Of a stretch of DNA of 64,000 nt, positions 16,719 through 26,324 are shown piece after piece (the first letter of the stretch is position 1; every line of letters begins with the position of its first letter). The notes beneath the pieces are model-generated. The model saw nothing but the letters and a program-made list of their open reading frames with translations. It did not search any database and was not told the DNA's origin. A program made the translations under genes and the position numbers. The stretch spans positions 85,518 through 149,517 of the forward strand of contig DIVG01000046.1 in NCBI GenBank assembly GCA_002422425.1, given 5' to 3'. The DNA is from Akkermansiaceae bacterium UBA6138 (GTDB lineage: Bacteria; Verrucomicrobiota; Verrucomicrobiia; Verrucomicrobiales; DEV007).

Positions 16719-19507
16719 CAGGGTAGGGCGGCGGGTTCGGGTTCCACGTTTTCACGGACACGGTTTCGCTCCATCGCTTCGTAGAGCATTAGCACGACTC
16801 CCGCGACGACGAGGTAGACGCCGATGTCGAAGACCAGGGGGGTGCCGATCTTGACTTTGCCGACGGCGGGCAAGGGGAACTCGGGGCCCCACTGCGCGGC
16901 AAGGAATCCTGCCGCCGAGAGTAGGCCAGGTAGGCCCGAGAGCACCGCCGTGGCCAGTCCGACAACCATCAGCGAGGCCGCGCCAAGGCGGAAAAGGCGG
17001 AGTTTCACGGAGGGGTGAGCGAGATGCACCAGGACCGCCGACATCGCCGCGACAAGGCCGCCGATAAAGCCGCCGCCGGGTTCGTTGTGGCCGCGGAGGA
17101 GCAGGTAAAGGGAAAAGACCAGCATCGCCGGCGCGGTGTAGCGGGCCGAGGCCGAGAGCACCGGTGAGGACTCGAGTCGCTCCCGCGAAAAGCGCGAACG
17201 GCCTGTTCCAAGCATGGCTGCGGCCCCGAGAGCGGCGATCAGCAGCACCGTGATCTCACCGAGGGTGTCGAGCGCGCGGAAGTCGACGAGGATGACGTTC
17301 ACGACATTTTTGCCGAAGGCTTCGGGCAGACTCTTCGCGGCGAGTTCGAGCGAGACCGGTTCGGCCACCTGCACGTCAAAGGCCTTCAGGGTCAGCAGGG
17401 TGAAGACGAGACCGACCGCGACGGAAAGGACGACGGCGGGCACGCGCGGAATCCCCGCCCGACGTTCCTCACGCATCGGGGGCAGGCCGTAGAGGGCAAG
17501 GGCAAAAAGCAGCAGGGTCAGCGTCTCCACCAGAATCTGGGTGATGGCGAGATCGGGTGCCCCGTGGAGGGCGAAAAATCCCGCGATCCCGAAACCGATG
17601 CAGCCGAGGATCAGGACCGAGGCCATGCGGCGGCGGCAGCGCACGAGGGCGACCGCGGCGGCGGCGAGGACGATCGTGAGGATCGCCACGTCCGGGCGGA
17701 TCGCACCCTTCGCCGGCAGGGTGAGCGTGTAGCCACTTTTCCACCAGGCGGTGACGAGTCCGGCCACCGCCACCGAAAATAGTACCGCGAGATAGCTATG
17801 GAGCCGTCCTGACTGGATCGTGCGGGTAACGAGCCCTGAAAAAAAGAGAAATCCCGAGATCCCCGAGCGGAAAATCGTCGTCCCGTTCCAGCCGACGCCC
17901 TCGCGCAGAGCGGCGCTGTATCGCGAGAGTCGCTTGCGGATCAGGAAGAGTCCCACCCCGGACAAAACCGTCACCAGACTCAGCAGCAGCACGAGATTAA
18001 ATCCGTGCCAGAGTTTCAGCTTGATCGTCACCTCCTCCGCCGCGATCTGTGCGACCATCGCCTCGAGCGGACGCCCCAGCGTCACATCGGGGAAAACGCC
18101 GAAGGCGATGCTGCCGAACCCGAGCAGGACCGGCCCGATCCAGTAGCCGATCTTCGTCGGTTTCATGCTCTTCGGTTCGGCTGAGGGAGCTTCGCCGAGG
18201 AAGGGGAGCACGCCGACTTTCAGGGCTACGACGACGTTGGCGGCGTTGGTGACGATCCCGCAGATGAGCAGACTGATCCCGATCACGGGCGTCTCGAGTT
18301 TCACCTCGTAGAGTAGCTCCTTCGCGATAAAGCCGATGAAGGGCGGCAGTCCCGACATGGAAAAAGCGGCAACGACGGCGGCGATCCCGAGGGCGGGGAA
18401 GCTGCGCATGAGACCGCGCAACTGTCCGATCTCTCGTGTTCCGGTCCCTTTTTCGAGAGCGCCCGCGACCATGAAAAGGGCACCCTTGTAGAGCGCATGG
18501 ACGATGAAGAAGAGCATCGCTACCTTGACCGAGAGGGTGTGTTCCATCCCCAGCAGCATCGTTAGGGTGCCGAGTGCGCTCACCGTGGAAAAGGCGAGGA
18601 GCCGTTTCAGATCGCTCTGCACCATCGCGACGAGCGCCCCCCAGACCATCGTGATCGCCCCGAGCGCGAGTAGGGTGTAGTGCCAGAGACTCGTCCCGCC
18701 GAGGGCCGGATGAAGGATCGCGAGGAGAAAGATCCCCACCTTTACCATCGTGGCGGAGTGGAGATAGGCGCTGACCGGAGCCGGTGCCGCCATCGCCCCG
18801 GGGAGCCAGAAGTGGAAGGGGAACTGCGCCGATTTCGTGATCGCCCCGAGCAGGACGCAGAGGAAAGCCCCCGTGTAGAGCGGATGCGCCCGGATCGCGT
18901 CGGCCGCATCGACCCAGACTCCGATGCGGTAGCTGCCCGTGATCTCGCCGAGGAGGATGAAACCGGCGAGCAGGGCGACCCCGCCTCCCGCCGTGATAAG
19001 CAGCGCGTCGAGAGCGGACTTTCTCGATTCCAGCTTTTCGTGGTAATGACCGATGAGAAGGTAGCTCGCGATCGAAGTCAGCTCCCAGAAGACAAAAAGA
19101 ACGATCGCATTCTCCGTCACCGCGATCCCGAGCATCGCTCCCGCGAAGAGGAAGAGATAACAAAGAAAACGCCCGAGCCTGTCGCTCCCTTTCAGATAAG
19201 CCGCCGCGTAGATCACAATAAGCGTGCCGATCCCCGAGACGAGCAGAGCGAGGAGCAGACCCACCGGCGAGACCCAGAGGTCCCAGTCCATCCCCAGTTC
19301 CGTCGCCCAGGTCAGCGAGTCGCGCCAGGTCGTGCCCCCCCAAATTGGGCCGGCACCCGAAAGGAAGTAGAAGAAAATCGCCCCGGGCACCAGGGCCCAG
19401 AGGGTGGCGGGAAAACGGTCATTTTTTCGTCCGACAAAAGGGGCGACGAGCGCGGCGAGAAACAGGGCAGCGACACCGAAGCCCGGGTTGAGAAAATCGA
19501 ATGGCAT
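16718..19507 (-). CDS. mnhA: Fused Mrp antiporter subunit A/B
   Basis: First gene of the antiporter operon, 929 residues. Residues 1 to about 780 are subunit A (NuoL-like): FVFWELTSIASYLLIGHYHE with the key glutamate, TKSAQFPFHFWLPGAM with the key lysine, LHSATMVKVG, and the C-terminal MnhA region. The last 140 residues are subunit B, fused in frame (LLLRGHNEPGGGFIGGLVAA and the final VFDIGVYLVVAGVVLML). This AB fusion defines the 'group 2' six-gene layout seen, for example, in rhizobial pha operons. The system extrudes Na+ or K+ using the proton gradient and supports pH and salt tolerance. The 296 bases upstream should contain the promoter. Confidence 0.93.
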   Translation of the reverse strand: MPFDFLNPGFGVAALFLAALVAPFVGRKNDRFPATLWALVPGAIFFYFLSGAGPIWGGTTWRDSLTWATELGMDWDLWVSPVGLLLALLVSGIGTLIVIYAAAYLKGSDRLGRFLCYLFLFAGAMLGIAVTENAIVLFVFWELTSIASYLLIGHYHEKLESRKSALDALLITAGGGVALLAGFILLGEITGSYRIGVWVDAADAIRAHPLYTGAFLCVLLGAITKSAQFPFHFWLPGAMAAPAPVSAYLHSATMVKVGIFLLAILHPALGGTSLWHYTLLALGAITMVWGALVAMVQSDLKRLLAFSTVSALGTLTMLLGMEHTLSVKVAMLFFIVHALYKGALFMVAGALEKGTGTREIGQLRGLMRSFPALGIAAVVAAFSMSGLPPFIGFIAKELLYEVKLETPVIGISLLICGIVTNAANVVVALKVGVLPFLGEAPSAEPKSMKPTKIGYWIGPVLLGFGSIAFGVFPDVTLGRPLEAMVAQIAAEEVTIKLKLWHGFNLVLLLSLVTVLSGVGLFLIRKRLSRYSAALREGVGWNGTTIFRSGISGFLFFSGLVTRTIQSGRLHSYLAVLFSVAVAGLVTAWWKSGYTLTLPAKGAIRPDVAILTIVLAAAAVALVRCRRRMASVLILGCIGFGIAGFFALHGAPDLAITQILVETLTLLLFALALYGLPPMREERRAGIPRVPAVVLSVAVGLVFTLLTLKAFDVQVAEPVSLELAAKSLPEAFGKNVVNVILVDFRALDTLGEITVLLIAALGAAAMLGTGRSRFSRERLESSPVLSASARYTAPAMLVFSLYLLLRGHNEPGGGFIGGLVAAMSAVLVHLAHPSVKLRLFRLGAASLMVVGLATAVLSGLPGLLSAAGFLAAQWGPEFPLPAVGKVKIGTPLVFDIGVYLVVAGVVLMLYEAMERNRVRENVEPEPAALP

Positions 19508-19689
19508 AGAGGCGCCGGAGCGGCAAAGGGGGAAGGTTGACAGGACTTACGCGCAAAAAGCGGACCAGGCCAGAAAATCCGTCTCAAAATCGGTCGGAAT
19601 CCGGGCGATTTTTCCGCAGAGCACTGTTTTCAGGTATCGCGAGCCCCGCAACCGTCCTCCATTCCCGGGGTTGACTAACCTGTCCCACC

Positions 19690-19790
19690 CAGTCTTAATC
19701 CTTAATCTTTATCCTCATCGGTCCCGGTGATGGGCGTCATTAGTCCTTCAATCGGGATTAAGATTAGGATTAAGATTAAGAATTTCCGCT
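19690..19790. repeat. Clustered, inverted GATTAA hexamers
   Basis: The otherwise empty gap between mnhA (minus, starts 19507) and the GspE-like gene (plus, starts 19804) holds CTTAATCCTTAATC near 19694 and, 45 bases on, four to five head-to-tail GATTA(A/G) units at 19756-19783. The two clusters are in opposite orientation and could pair imperfectly, or could be binding sites. A lone CTTAATCCC recurs at 51841. This looks like a dispersed intergenic repeat; its function is unknown. Confidence 0.5.
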
Positions 19791-19803
19791 TCGCTTCTCA
19801 CCC

Positions 19804-21483
19804 ATGTCCCTGATCCCTCTTCTTACCCGTGTTTCCCTCAGTAGCGGATGCGCCGATGCGATGCGCTGCGAGGCGGTTCTCGCGGAGGCCGCCGCGAAAC
19901 GATCTCCGCTTGTGGACGCGCTCTTCGATGCGGGACTCGTTGAGGAGGAATCCTTTGCCCGCCAGCTCGCCGACGAGGCCGGGCTTGAGTTCGTCGCCGA
20001 ATCCTCCCTCGACCTCACCAGCGCGCTCCATCGTCGTTTTCCCGCGAAGCTGGCCCTGCGCTACCGGCTCCTCCCCGCCTCGATCGACGAAGAGGGGATT
20101 ACCCTGATGACCTACGACCCTTTTGATCTGGAGGCCCGTCAAGCGGTCGGTCGGGAGATGGTCAAACCGGTTTCGTGGGTCGTGAGCACACGCTATCGGA
20201 TTCTGGAAGGCCTGCGCCAGGGCTATGGCGTCGGGGCTGAACAATTCGATGAACTCCTCGAAGGCCGCGATCCCTCCGGAGGCGACGATTTCGAACAGGA
20301 GGTCACTCAGCTCGACGAAGAAGAGGAGGAAGCTTCGGTCATGAATTTCGTGAACCAGATCTTCCGCGAAGCGTTGCGCGAGCGTGCCACGGATATTCAC
20401 ATCGAGCCTCTCGAGAAAAATCTGCGTATCCGCTACCGCATCGACGGAGCCCTTCAGGAGGTCGCGGTTCCGCCGGACATCAGAGCCCTTCAGGCCTCGC
20501 TCATCTCGCGGCTCAAGATCATGGCCCAGCTCGACATCGCCGAACGCCGTCTCCCGCAGGATGGCCGCATCAACCTCGAACTCGACGGCTCGCCCGTCGA
20601 TGTGCGTGTCGCGACGATTCCTTCGGTCAATGGCGAGAGCGTCAGCCTGCGACTCCTCACCCGCCAAAACTTCGATATGTCGATGCTGGGACTCGATGAA
20701 AAAACCGTCTCGATCATCGAGGGACTGCTGCGTCAGCCCAACGGCATCATTCTTGTGACGGGTCCGACCGGCTCGGGAAAATCGACGACTCTTTACACCT
20801 TTCTCAAGCGCCTCAACACGAAGCAGACCCGGATTGTCACCGTCGAAGATCCCGTTGAAAACCGCCTCGACGGTGTCATTCAGATCGCGATTAAACCGGA
20901 GATCGGACTCACCTTTGCAAGCGGCTTGCGCAGCATCCTGCGGGGTGACCCGAACATCATCATGGTCGGGGAGATGCGGGACCTCGAGACGACCGAGATC
21001 GCGATCCGGGGGGCTCTCACGGGCCACCTCGTCTTCAGCACCCTCCACACTAACGACGCCGTTTCGGGTATCACCCGACTCCTCGATATGGGCGTCGAGC
21101 CATTCCTGATCGCATCGTCGGTACGGGGCTTCCTCGCCCAGCGGCTCGTGCGGCGGCTTTGCGAACAGTGCAAAAAACCGTCTCACCTTGAGGATGCCTA
21201 CCTCGCGGAGATCGGTTTCCCGCCCGAGTGGCGCGCGGGGGTGCATGAGGCGGTAGGCTGCCGCGCCTGTCGGGATACCGGCTACCGCGGGCGGATGTCG
21301 ATTCTTGAGATTTGCCTCATTGATGCGGCTATGTCCGAGCTCATCACGACGCACGCCTCCTACGCCCAGCTTAAAAAACAGGCTCTCGCCAACGGCATGC
21401 GCACCTTGCGTGACTACGGCTGGAGCAAGGTTGCTTCGGGTGAGACTACGATCGAGGAGGTCCTCAGCAACGTCGAGCACTGA
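19804..21483 (+). CDS. gspE: GspE/PilB-type secretion or pilus assembly ATPase
   Basis: A 559-residue hexameric ATPase that powers type II secretion or type IV pilus extension from the cytoplasmic face. An N-terminal MshEN-like domain (residues about 1-150) precedes the ATPase core. Visible core motifs are RATDIHIEP, the Walker A loop GPTGSGKSTT (320-329), the Asp box VEDPVE, the Walker B region IIMVGEMRD and the His box STLHTNDA. A C-terminal zinc module has CEQC and CRAC pairs. The Walker B box reads GEMRD where most relatives have GEIRD. No pseudopilin, secretin or GspF gene is adjacent, so it works with components encoded elsewhere. Confidence 0.9.
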   Translation: MSLIPLLTRVSLSSGCADAMRCEAVLAEAAAKRSPLVDALFDAGLVEEESFARQLADEAGLEFVAESSLDLTSALHRRFPAKLALRYRLLPASIDEEGITLMTYDPFDLEARQAVGREMVKPVSWVVSTRYRILEGLRQGYGVGAEQFDELLEGRDPSGGDDFEQEVTQLDEEEEEASVMNFVNQIFREALRERATDIHIEPLEKNLRIRYRIDGALQEVAVPPDIRALQASLISRLKIMAQLDIAERRLPQDGRINLELDGSPVDVRVATIPSVNGESVSLRLLTRQNFDMSMLGLDEKTVSIIEGLLRQPNGIILVTGPTGSGKSTTLYTFLKRLNTKQTRIVTVEDPVENRLDGVIQIAIKPEIGLTFASGLRSILRGDPNIIMVGEMRDLETTEIAIRGALTGHLVFSTLHTNDAVSGITRLLDMGVEPFLIASSVRGFLAQRLVRRLCEQCKKPSHLEDAYLAEIGFPPEWRAGVHEAVGCRACRDTGYRGRMSILEICLIDAAMSELITTHASYAQLKKQALANGMRTLRDYGWSKVASGETTIEEVLSNVEH

Positions 21484-21486
21484 TCT

Positions 21487-22053
21487 TCAACGGACAGCCC
21501 GCCGCCGCCACAGGAAAATCGCGAGTGCGACGAAGGTGGCGATCCCGATGATGCCTCCGATCGTGTATTCGCGCATCGAGCGGGGCGGGTAAGCCTCGCG
21601 GAAGGTCATCGCCGCCGAGCCGTCGAGCAGCTCGATTCCGTTCGGCTCGAGCGGTTCCCACTGCGGTTCGTCGGGTGACTCGGGATTTTTCCGCAGCCAC
21701 ATTTTAAAGCGCGAGCCCTCCGCCGGGATGTCGCGATGGCCCTGCGCCCCGTCCGCCTCGTGTAGCCCGATCCGACGGCAGCGGATGTCGAGAAGCTGAT
21801 CCCCCGGCACCAGTTCGGCTCCTTTTTCAACCGACTCGACCTTTGCGGCGAGCCTTACAAATGTCACCGTCGAGACCGGTTTCCGAAGCGTCATGACACG
21901 CGATCCGACGACCTCTCCGCTGACGATGAGAGTGGCCTGCGCCTCCCTTTCTTCCGGACTCAGCGGCGGCAGCGCGGCCCTCATCGGCTCCGTGAGGAGA
22001 AGCAGGAACAAAAACGCCGGGATCAGGGAAGGGGAGAGGCAGCGCTTTTTCAT
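21487..22053 (-). CDS. Exported protein of unknown function with C-terminal anchor
   Basis: I do not recognise this 188-residue protein. From the ATG at 22053 it has a signal peptide (KKRCLSPSLIPAFLFLLLL, probable cleavage after MRA) and a single C-terminal membrane helix (YTIGGIIGIATFVALAIFL) followed by a short RRR-containing tail. The 120-residue region between is mixed beta/alpha with one cysteine (DIRCRRIG). It should be anchored with its bulk in the periplasm. It starts 13 bases after the stop of trhO and is probably co-transcribed with it, though no shared role is evident. Confidence 0.6.
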   Translation of the reverse strand: MKKRCLSPSLIPAFLFLLLLTEPMRAALPPLSPEEREAQATLIVSGEVVGSRVMTLRKPVSTVTFVRLAAKVESVEKGAELVPGDQLLDIRCRRIGLHEADGAQGHRDIPAEGSRFKMWLRKNPESPDEPQWEPLEPNGIELLDGSAAMTFREAYPPRSMREYTIGGIIGIATFVALAIFLWRRRAVR

Positions 22054-22066
22054 AAGGGATATTTTC

Positions 22067-23026
22067 TCAGACGGGGGTTTCGGGAGAGACGACGACCGGG
22101 ATGCCGGCTGCCACCGCCGCCTCGCGACAGGCATCGCCGCAGAAGAGACCGTGCGTCCCGCGGCAGTCGGGACAGACGAAGATCTGCTCGTTGCAGTCGG
22201 GCCAGCGGCAGTTGCCGTAGCGCGGCTCCTCCACCCTGCAGTAGCGGCAGCGCGTGATGACCTTGCGCGTCTCGGTGTGGTTCACTTCAACCCCGACCCT
22301 TTCGTCGAAGACATAACAGAGCCCCTCGAAGTCGCGGCCTCGCACCTCGGGATCTTTTCCGTATTTCACGATGCCTCCGTCAAGCTGGTAGACCCGGTCA
22401 AAGCCCTCCTTGCGAAGGTAACCCGAGAGTTTTTCACAGCGGATCCCGCCCGTGCAGTAGGTCAGGACCTTGCGTCCGCGCAGGTTCGGCGCATTCTCCC
22501 TGAGCCACTCCGGGAAGTCCCGGAAACTCCGGATCGGAGGACAGATCGCATTTTTGAACCGGCCGAGCTCCGCCTCGTAGTCGTTGCGACCGTCGATGAC
22601 GACGACGTCATCCTCCTGCATCGCCTCGTAAAATTCGCGGGGGGAGAGTCTCTCGCCGGTGAGAGTGTTCGGGTCAATATCCGCCTCGCCGGGCAGTCCC
22701 ATGGTGACGATCTCTTTTCTAACCTTGATCGAGAGCTTCGGGAAGACGTGGCCCTCCGCCGGATCAACCTTGAACTCCATTCCGGCAGTGAGCGGATCGG
22801 CAAGCATCACCTCCATGTAGCGGTTCGTGTCTTCGAGGGTTCCCGAGACGGTCCCGTTGATTCCTTCGCGGCCGACGATAATACGCCCGCGTAGCTCCAG
22901 CTCTTCGCAGAGAGCCCGGTGCTTCGCATGATAGGCCGCCGTATCCGCGACGGGAATATAGCGGTAATAGAGCAGCACCTGATAAGGAGCGGGCGGAGCC
23001 TCGGTTGTCTGGGGATCTGAATTCAC
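22067..23026 (-). CDS. trhO: tRNA uridine(34) hydroxylase (rhodanese-like)
   Basis: TrhO (formerly YceA) introduces 5-hydroxyuridine at tRNA wobble position 34 in a prephenate-independent, oxygen-dependent way. Residues about 15-105 are the N-terminal ferredoxin-like UPF0176 domain (VLLYYRYIPV, GREGINGTVSG). The rhodanese domain follows (VVIDGRNDYEAELG; active-site loop YCTGGIRCEK with the catalytic cysteine). The C-terminus is a cysteine-rich CxxC cluster typical of the longer form. I place the start at a GTG (23026), giving 319 residues as in relatives; the frame upstream lacks homology. It is divergent from the kinase-like gene. Confidence 0.88.
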   Translation of the reverse strand: MNSDPQTTEAPPAPYQVLLYYRYIPVADTAAYHAKHRALCEELELRGRIIVGREGINGTVSGTLEDTNRYMEVMLADPLTAGMEFKVDPAEGHVFPKLSIKVRKEIVTMGLPGEADIDPNTLTGERLSPREFYEAMQEDDVVVIDGRNDYEAELGRFKNAICPPIRSFRDFPEWLRENAPNLRGRKVLTYCTGGIRCEKLSGYLRKEGFDRVYQLDGGIVKYGKDPEVRGRDFEGLCYVFDERVGVEVNHTETRKVITRCRYCRVEEPRYGNCRWPDCNEQIFVCPDCRGTHGLFCGDACREAAVAAGIPVVVSPETPV

Positions 23027-23240
23027 TGTTCCCAGTGTAGGTTTTTTTTCACCGCTCCTCAAGGCGCGGACCTCCCATTTTCGGAAAATAGAGCAAAATA
23101 CGCGTCGTTTCACCCTCCGTCCGCTGCGGGGGTGAGGCCGCTCTCCCGAGTTCGGGCACTTTCGTGGTCCGCTGCGTTTCTCCGGATAAAAGTTGACTTC
23201 CCCCCCCCTTTGAGGCGCTATTCCCATCCCTCTCTTTTTT

Positions 23241-24350
23241 ATGATTGCCGAATCTATTGCCACGCAGTTTGATGTTCCCGGGCGCCTCGTGGCGCTTCAG
23301 CCGATTGGCTCGGGCAATGTGAACGACACCTATCGGGTGATTCTGCGCACGACCTTTTCGGAGGAGCAATACATCCTGCAACGCATCAATCAGGCGGTTT
23401 TCAAGGATCCGGCGGCGGTGATGGCGAATATGAAGGCGGTCACCGATCATGCTCATCGGCGGATTGAGGAGGAGGCTGACGGTGCCGACCGCATTTGGCA
23501 GCTCCCTCGGGTGATCCCGGCAAAGGACGGGAGTGATTTTGTCGTCGATCCAAAAGGGGGCTACTGGCGCGCGCTCTCGATGATCGCGAGCACCACGAAT
23601 TACGAAAAGCTCACCATCCCCGAGCATGCGGCGGAGGCGGGGCGGGTTCTCGGGCACTTTCAGCGCATCATTTCCGATTTCCCTATCGAGGGGCTTGCCG
23701 ACACGCTCCCGGGATTTCACATCGCTCCCGGTTATCTCGAAGCCTATGACCGTAATTTCGAGAATGCTGCGGCGAAGGCCCGTCTCACGGCGGTTTCCGA
23801 GGCCAGGCGACTTCACCAGTTCGTCGAGAAGCGACGCGATTTTGTCGACGTGCTCGAGTCCGCCCGTGAGCGGGGAGAGATCCACCTGCGTCCCATTCAT
23901 GGGGACCCGAAGATCACAAACGTCATGATTGACAATTTCACCGGCAAGGGGACCGCCATCGTCGATCTCGACACGGTCAAGCCGGGTCTTATTCACTACG
24001 ACATCGGAGACGCGGTGCGCAGCGGATGCAATCCGGCCGGGGAGGAGACGAGCGATCTTAGCGAAGTCTTTCTCGACCTCGATCTCTTCGAGGCGCTGGT
24101 GAGGGGATACCTTACGGAAGCGAGGAGTTTTCTCACCGAAGCGGACCGGCACTACCTCTACGACTCGATCCGTCTCATCGCTTTCGAATTGGGGCTTCGC
24201 TTTTTCGCCGATTACCTCGCCGGAGATGTCTATTTCAAAGTCGGATACGAAGGCCAGAATCTCAATCGGGCAAGGGTGCAGTTCGCATTGTGTGAGAGCA
24301 TTGAAGCCCGTGAAGGGAAAATGCGGGCCATTCTGGAGAAGCATTGCTGA
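23241..24350 (+). CDS. APH-fold sugar kinase, N-acetylhexosamine 1-kinase-like
   Basis: A 369-residue protein of the aminoglycoside-phosphotransferase fold. It begins with a nucleotide-binding region (QPIGSGNVNDTYRV), followed by the catalytic loop IHGDPKITNVM with Asp222 and the metal-binding IVDLDTVKPG (Asp242/244). The overall pattern, including FQRIISDFP and ALSMIASTTNY, resembles NahK-type N-acetylhexosamine 1-kinases, which phosphorylate GlcNAc/GalNAc at C1 for salvage. The substrate is inferred; a homoserine/choline-kinase-like role cannot be excluded. It is transcribed divergently from trhO. Confidence 0.75.
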   Translation: MIAESIATQFDVPGRLVALQPIGSGNVNDTYRVILRTTFSEEQYILQRINQAVFKDPAAVMANMKAVTDHAHRRIEEEADGADRIWQLPRVIPAKDGSDFVVDPKGGYWRALSMIASTTNYEKLTIPEHAAEAGRVLGHFQRIISDFPIEGLADTLPGFHIAPGYLEAYDRNFENAAAKARLTAVSEARRLHQFVEKRRDFVDVLESARERGEIHLRPIHGDPKITNVMIDNFTGKGTAIVDLDTVKPGLIHYDIGDAVRSGCNPAGEETSDLSEVFLDLDLFEALVRGYLTEARSFLTEADRHYLYDSIRLIAFELGLRFFADYLAGDVYFKVGYEGQNLNRARVQFALCESIEAREGKMRAILEKHC

Positions 24351-24390
24351 GGAGTGAGGGTCCGGAATTCCCCCCGTCGCCGGGCGATCG

Positions 24391-24415
24391 CCGGAGCCTC
24401 GTGAAAGGGCTCCGG
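24391..24415. terminator. Stem-loop between convergent genes
   Basis: A perfect 8-bp stem, CCGGAGCC / GGCTCCGG, with a 9-base loop lies between the kinase-like gene (plus, ends 24350) and corA (minus, ends 24435). It lacks a run of T, so it would be a weak or factor-assisted bidirectional terminator. Confidence 0.45.
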
Positions 24416-24434
24416 GCCCCTTTCCGGGCGAGTC

Positions 24435-25394
24435 TCACAACCAGCCTTTGCGTTTGAAAAACCAATAGGGGAGCAGGGCCGAGAGGATCATGAGGCTGAT
24501 CGCGAAGGGGTAACCGAATTGCCAGTTGAGCTCGGGCATGAATTCAAAGTTCATTCCGTAGATCGAGGCAACGAGCGTGGGCGGCAGGAAGATAACGGCG
24601 GCGACGGAGAAAATTTTGATGATCGCATTCTGTTCGATGCTGATCATGCCGAGAGTGGCGTCGAGAAGGAGGGTGATCTTGCTCGCAAGGAAGCCGGCGT
24701 GGTCTCCGATCGAGTGAAGATCCCGTGTGATCGTTTTGATGCGACTGCGCTGATCTTCGGTTCCCTCGCGGCGCACAATGTGCTGGGCATAAAAACCGAC
24801 GGCGCGGTCGAGGGTCATGAGACTGTCGCGAATGTCCGAAATAAGATCACCGGCACGCCCTATCGTTTCCAGAAAGGATTTGTAGTTGCGGTTGCGGGTG
24901 ATGCGCGGGTCGGCAGCCTGGAAAATGCTACGGGAAACCGGCGTGACCTGATACCCCGCCCGCTCGATGATGTCGGCGAGACGATCAACGATTGCCTCAA
25001 GAAGGGCGAGAAAGACGGTCTCGCCGGACTCTCCCCCGATAGGGGTTCGGGCGGCGCGGGCGGGAAAGGTGGTGAAGGTGCGGGGGTCGTGGTAGCGGAT
25101 TGTGATAAGCGTATTCGAGACGAGGACAAGGGTGACCGGTCCCATCACGGTGGTGTTGTCCTCGGTGGCCGAAGGCAGCTGCACGGTCATGAAAATGGCT
25201 CCGTCCTCCTCATAGAGTCGGCTTGAGATTTCGATCTCTTCCATATCCTCGCGCGTCGGAAGTTCGATTCCGAGGAGTTTTTCCAACTCGATTTCATCTT
25301 CGCGCGAGGGCGAGTAAAGATCGATCCAGGCACTGCCCTCCGTCTTCCCGGTTTCGAGAAGTTTGCCCCGGTGAAGGTGGTAGAGTTTCTTCAA
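24435..25394 (-). CDS. corA: CorA-family magnesium/cobalt channel
   Basis: A 319-residue pentameric divalent-cation channel. The large cytoplasmic domain is followed by two C-terminal membrane helices, with the invariant pore motif YGMN (in ASIYGMNFEFMP) between them, and ends in a basic tail (FFKRKGW). The start is a TTG (KKLYHLHRG...); no ATG is available in frame. It lies 21 bases after the uppP stop on the same strand. Confidence 0.93.
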   Translation of the reverse strand: MKKLYHLHRGKLLETGKTEGSAWIDLYSPSREDEIELEKLLGIELPTREDMEEIEISSRLYEEDGAIFMTVQLPSATEDNTTVMGPVTLVLVSNTLITIRYHDPRTFTTFPARAARTPIGGESGETVFLALLEAIVDRLADIIERAGYQVTPVSRSIFQAADPRITRNRNYKSFLETIGRAGDLISDIRDSLMTLDRAVGFYAQHIVRREGTEDQRSRIKTITRDLHSIGDHAGFLASKITLLLDATLGMISIEQNAIIKIFSVAAVIFLPPTLVASIYGMNFEFMPELNWQFGYPFAISLMILSALLPYWFFKRKGWL

Positions 25395-25415
25395 AGTGAG
25401 GGTGAGCGGTAAGGG

Positions 25416-26246
25416 TCAGTCGGCCACCCCGGCTTCCGCATTCGCCTGCATCGCCACATAGGCGAGCAGCGCCGCCCCCATCACGAGTCGATACCAGGCA
25501 AAGCCGTTGAAGGTGTGGCTTTGCACAAAGTGGATGAGCCATTTCACCACGATGAAAGCAGAAATTGCCGAGACGACGGTGCCGAGGGCGACCATGGCCC
25601 AGTCTTCGGTGCCCGAATGTCCTTCCTGAACGGACGAGAAAATCTGGAAAGCCCCCGCCGCCATGAGGGTGGGCACTCCGAGGAGAAAGGAGAATTCGGT
25701 CGCGGCCGGTCGTGCTGCCCCGAGGGCCATCGCAATGAGAATGCTCGCGCCGGAACGCGAGGTCCCCGGGAAGACCGCGGCGAGGATCTGGGCCAGGCCG
25801 ACGGCGACGGCAATGTGCCAGCTCACGGCCGGCTCGCCGGGGTGCCCTTTGCGCCAGAACTCGACGCCGAAAATGACAAAGGCTCCGATAAAAGTCGCCC
25901 ACGCTACCGGGGCGACAGTCTCGGGCAGGCCGATCCCGAACTTTTTGATGAGAATGCCGCCGACCGAAGTGACAAAAAAGGCAAGAGCCAGCTTGGCGAG
26001 ATAGTCCCGCGTTTCACGTTCGCGAAGGGTCGAGGCGAGATGTTTGATTCGTTCGGCAAAAACGGCAATAACGGCGATGACGGCACCGCTCTGGATGACG
26101 ATAGCGAAGAGGTCAGACTGGCGGTGGAGCCAGCCCAGGTTTTGAGGGATGAGAAGATGCCCCGTGGATGAAATGGGCAAAAACTCGGTGATTCCCTCGA
26201 TCAGTCCTAGAATGATTACTGAGATCCAAACGGGAAGGTTTTCCAT
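25416..26246 (-). CDS. uppP: Undecaprenyl-diphosphatase
   Basis: UppP/BacA recycles the lipid carrier of peptidoglycan synthesis by dephosphorylating undecaprenyl pyrophosphate at the inner membrane. Both active-site motifs are present: GLIEGITEFLPISSTGH (residues about 14-30) and PGTSRSGASIL (about 165-175). About eight transmembrane helices and 276 residues match the family. It probably shares a transcript with corA. Confidence 0.96.
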   Translation of the reverse strand: MENLPVWISVIILGLIEGITEFLPISSTGHLLIPQNLGWLHRQSDLFAIVIQSGAVIAVIAVFAERIKHLASTLRERETRDYLAKLALAFFVTSVGGILIKKFGIGLPETVAPVAWATFIGAFVIFGVEFWRKGHPGEPAVSWHIAVAVGLAQILAAVFPGTSRSGASILIAMALGAARPAATEFSFLLGVPTLMAAGAFQIFSSVQEGHSGTEDWAMVALGTVVSAISAFIVVKWLIHFVQSHTFNGFAWYRLVMGAALLAYVAMQANAEAGVAD

Positions 26247-26324
26247 ACTACTTGCGGAGACTTCGTATCTCCTGAAGGGAAAATCAAACCATTTAGTCCG
26301 CGCCGCGCCGTCCTGACCAAATCG

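Noticed and set aside
17997..19343. Long Arg-rich open frame within mnhA on the same strand
   Set aside because: Typical out-of-frame shadow of a membrane protein gene in GC-rich DNA, with no hydrophobic pattern or motif.
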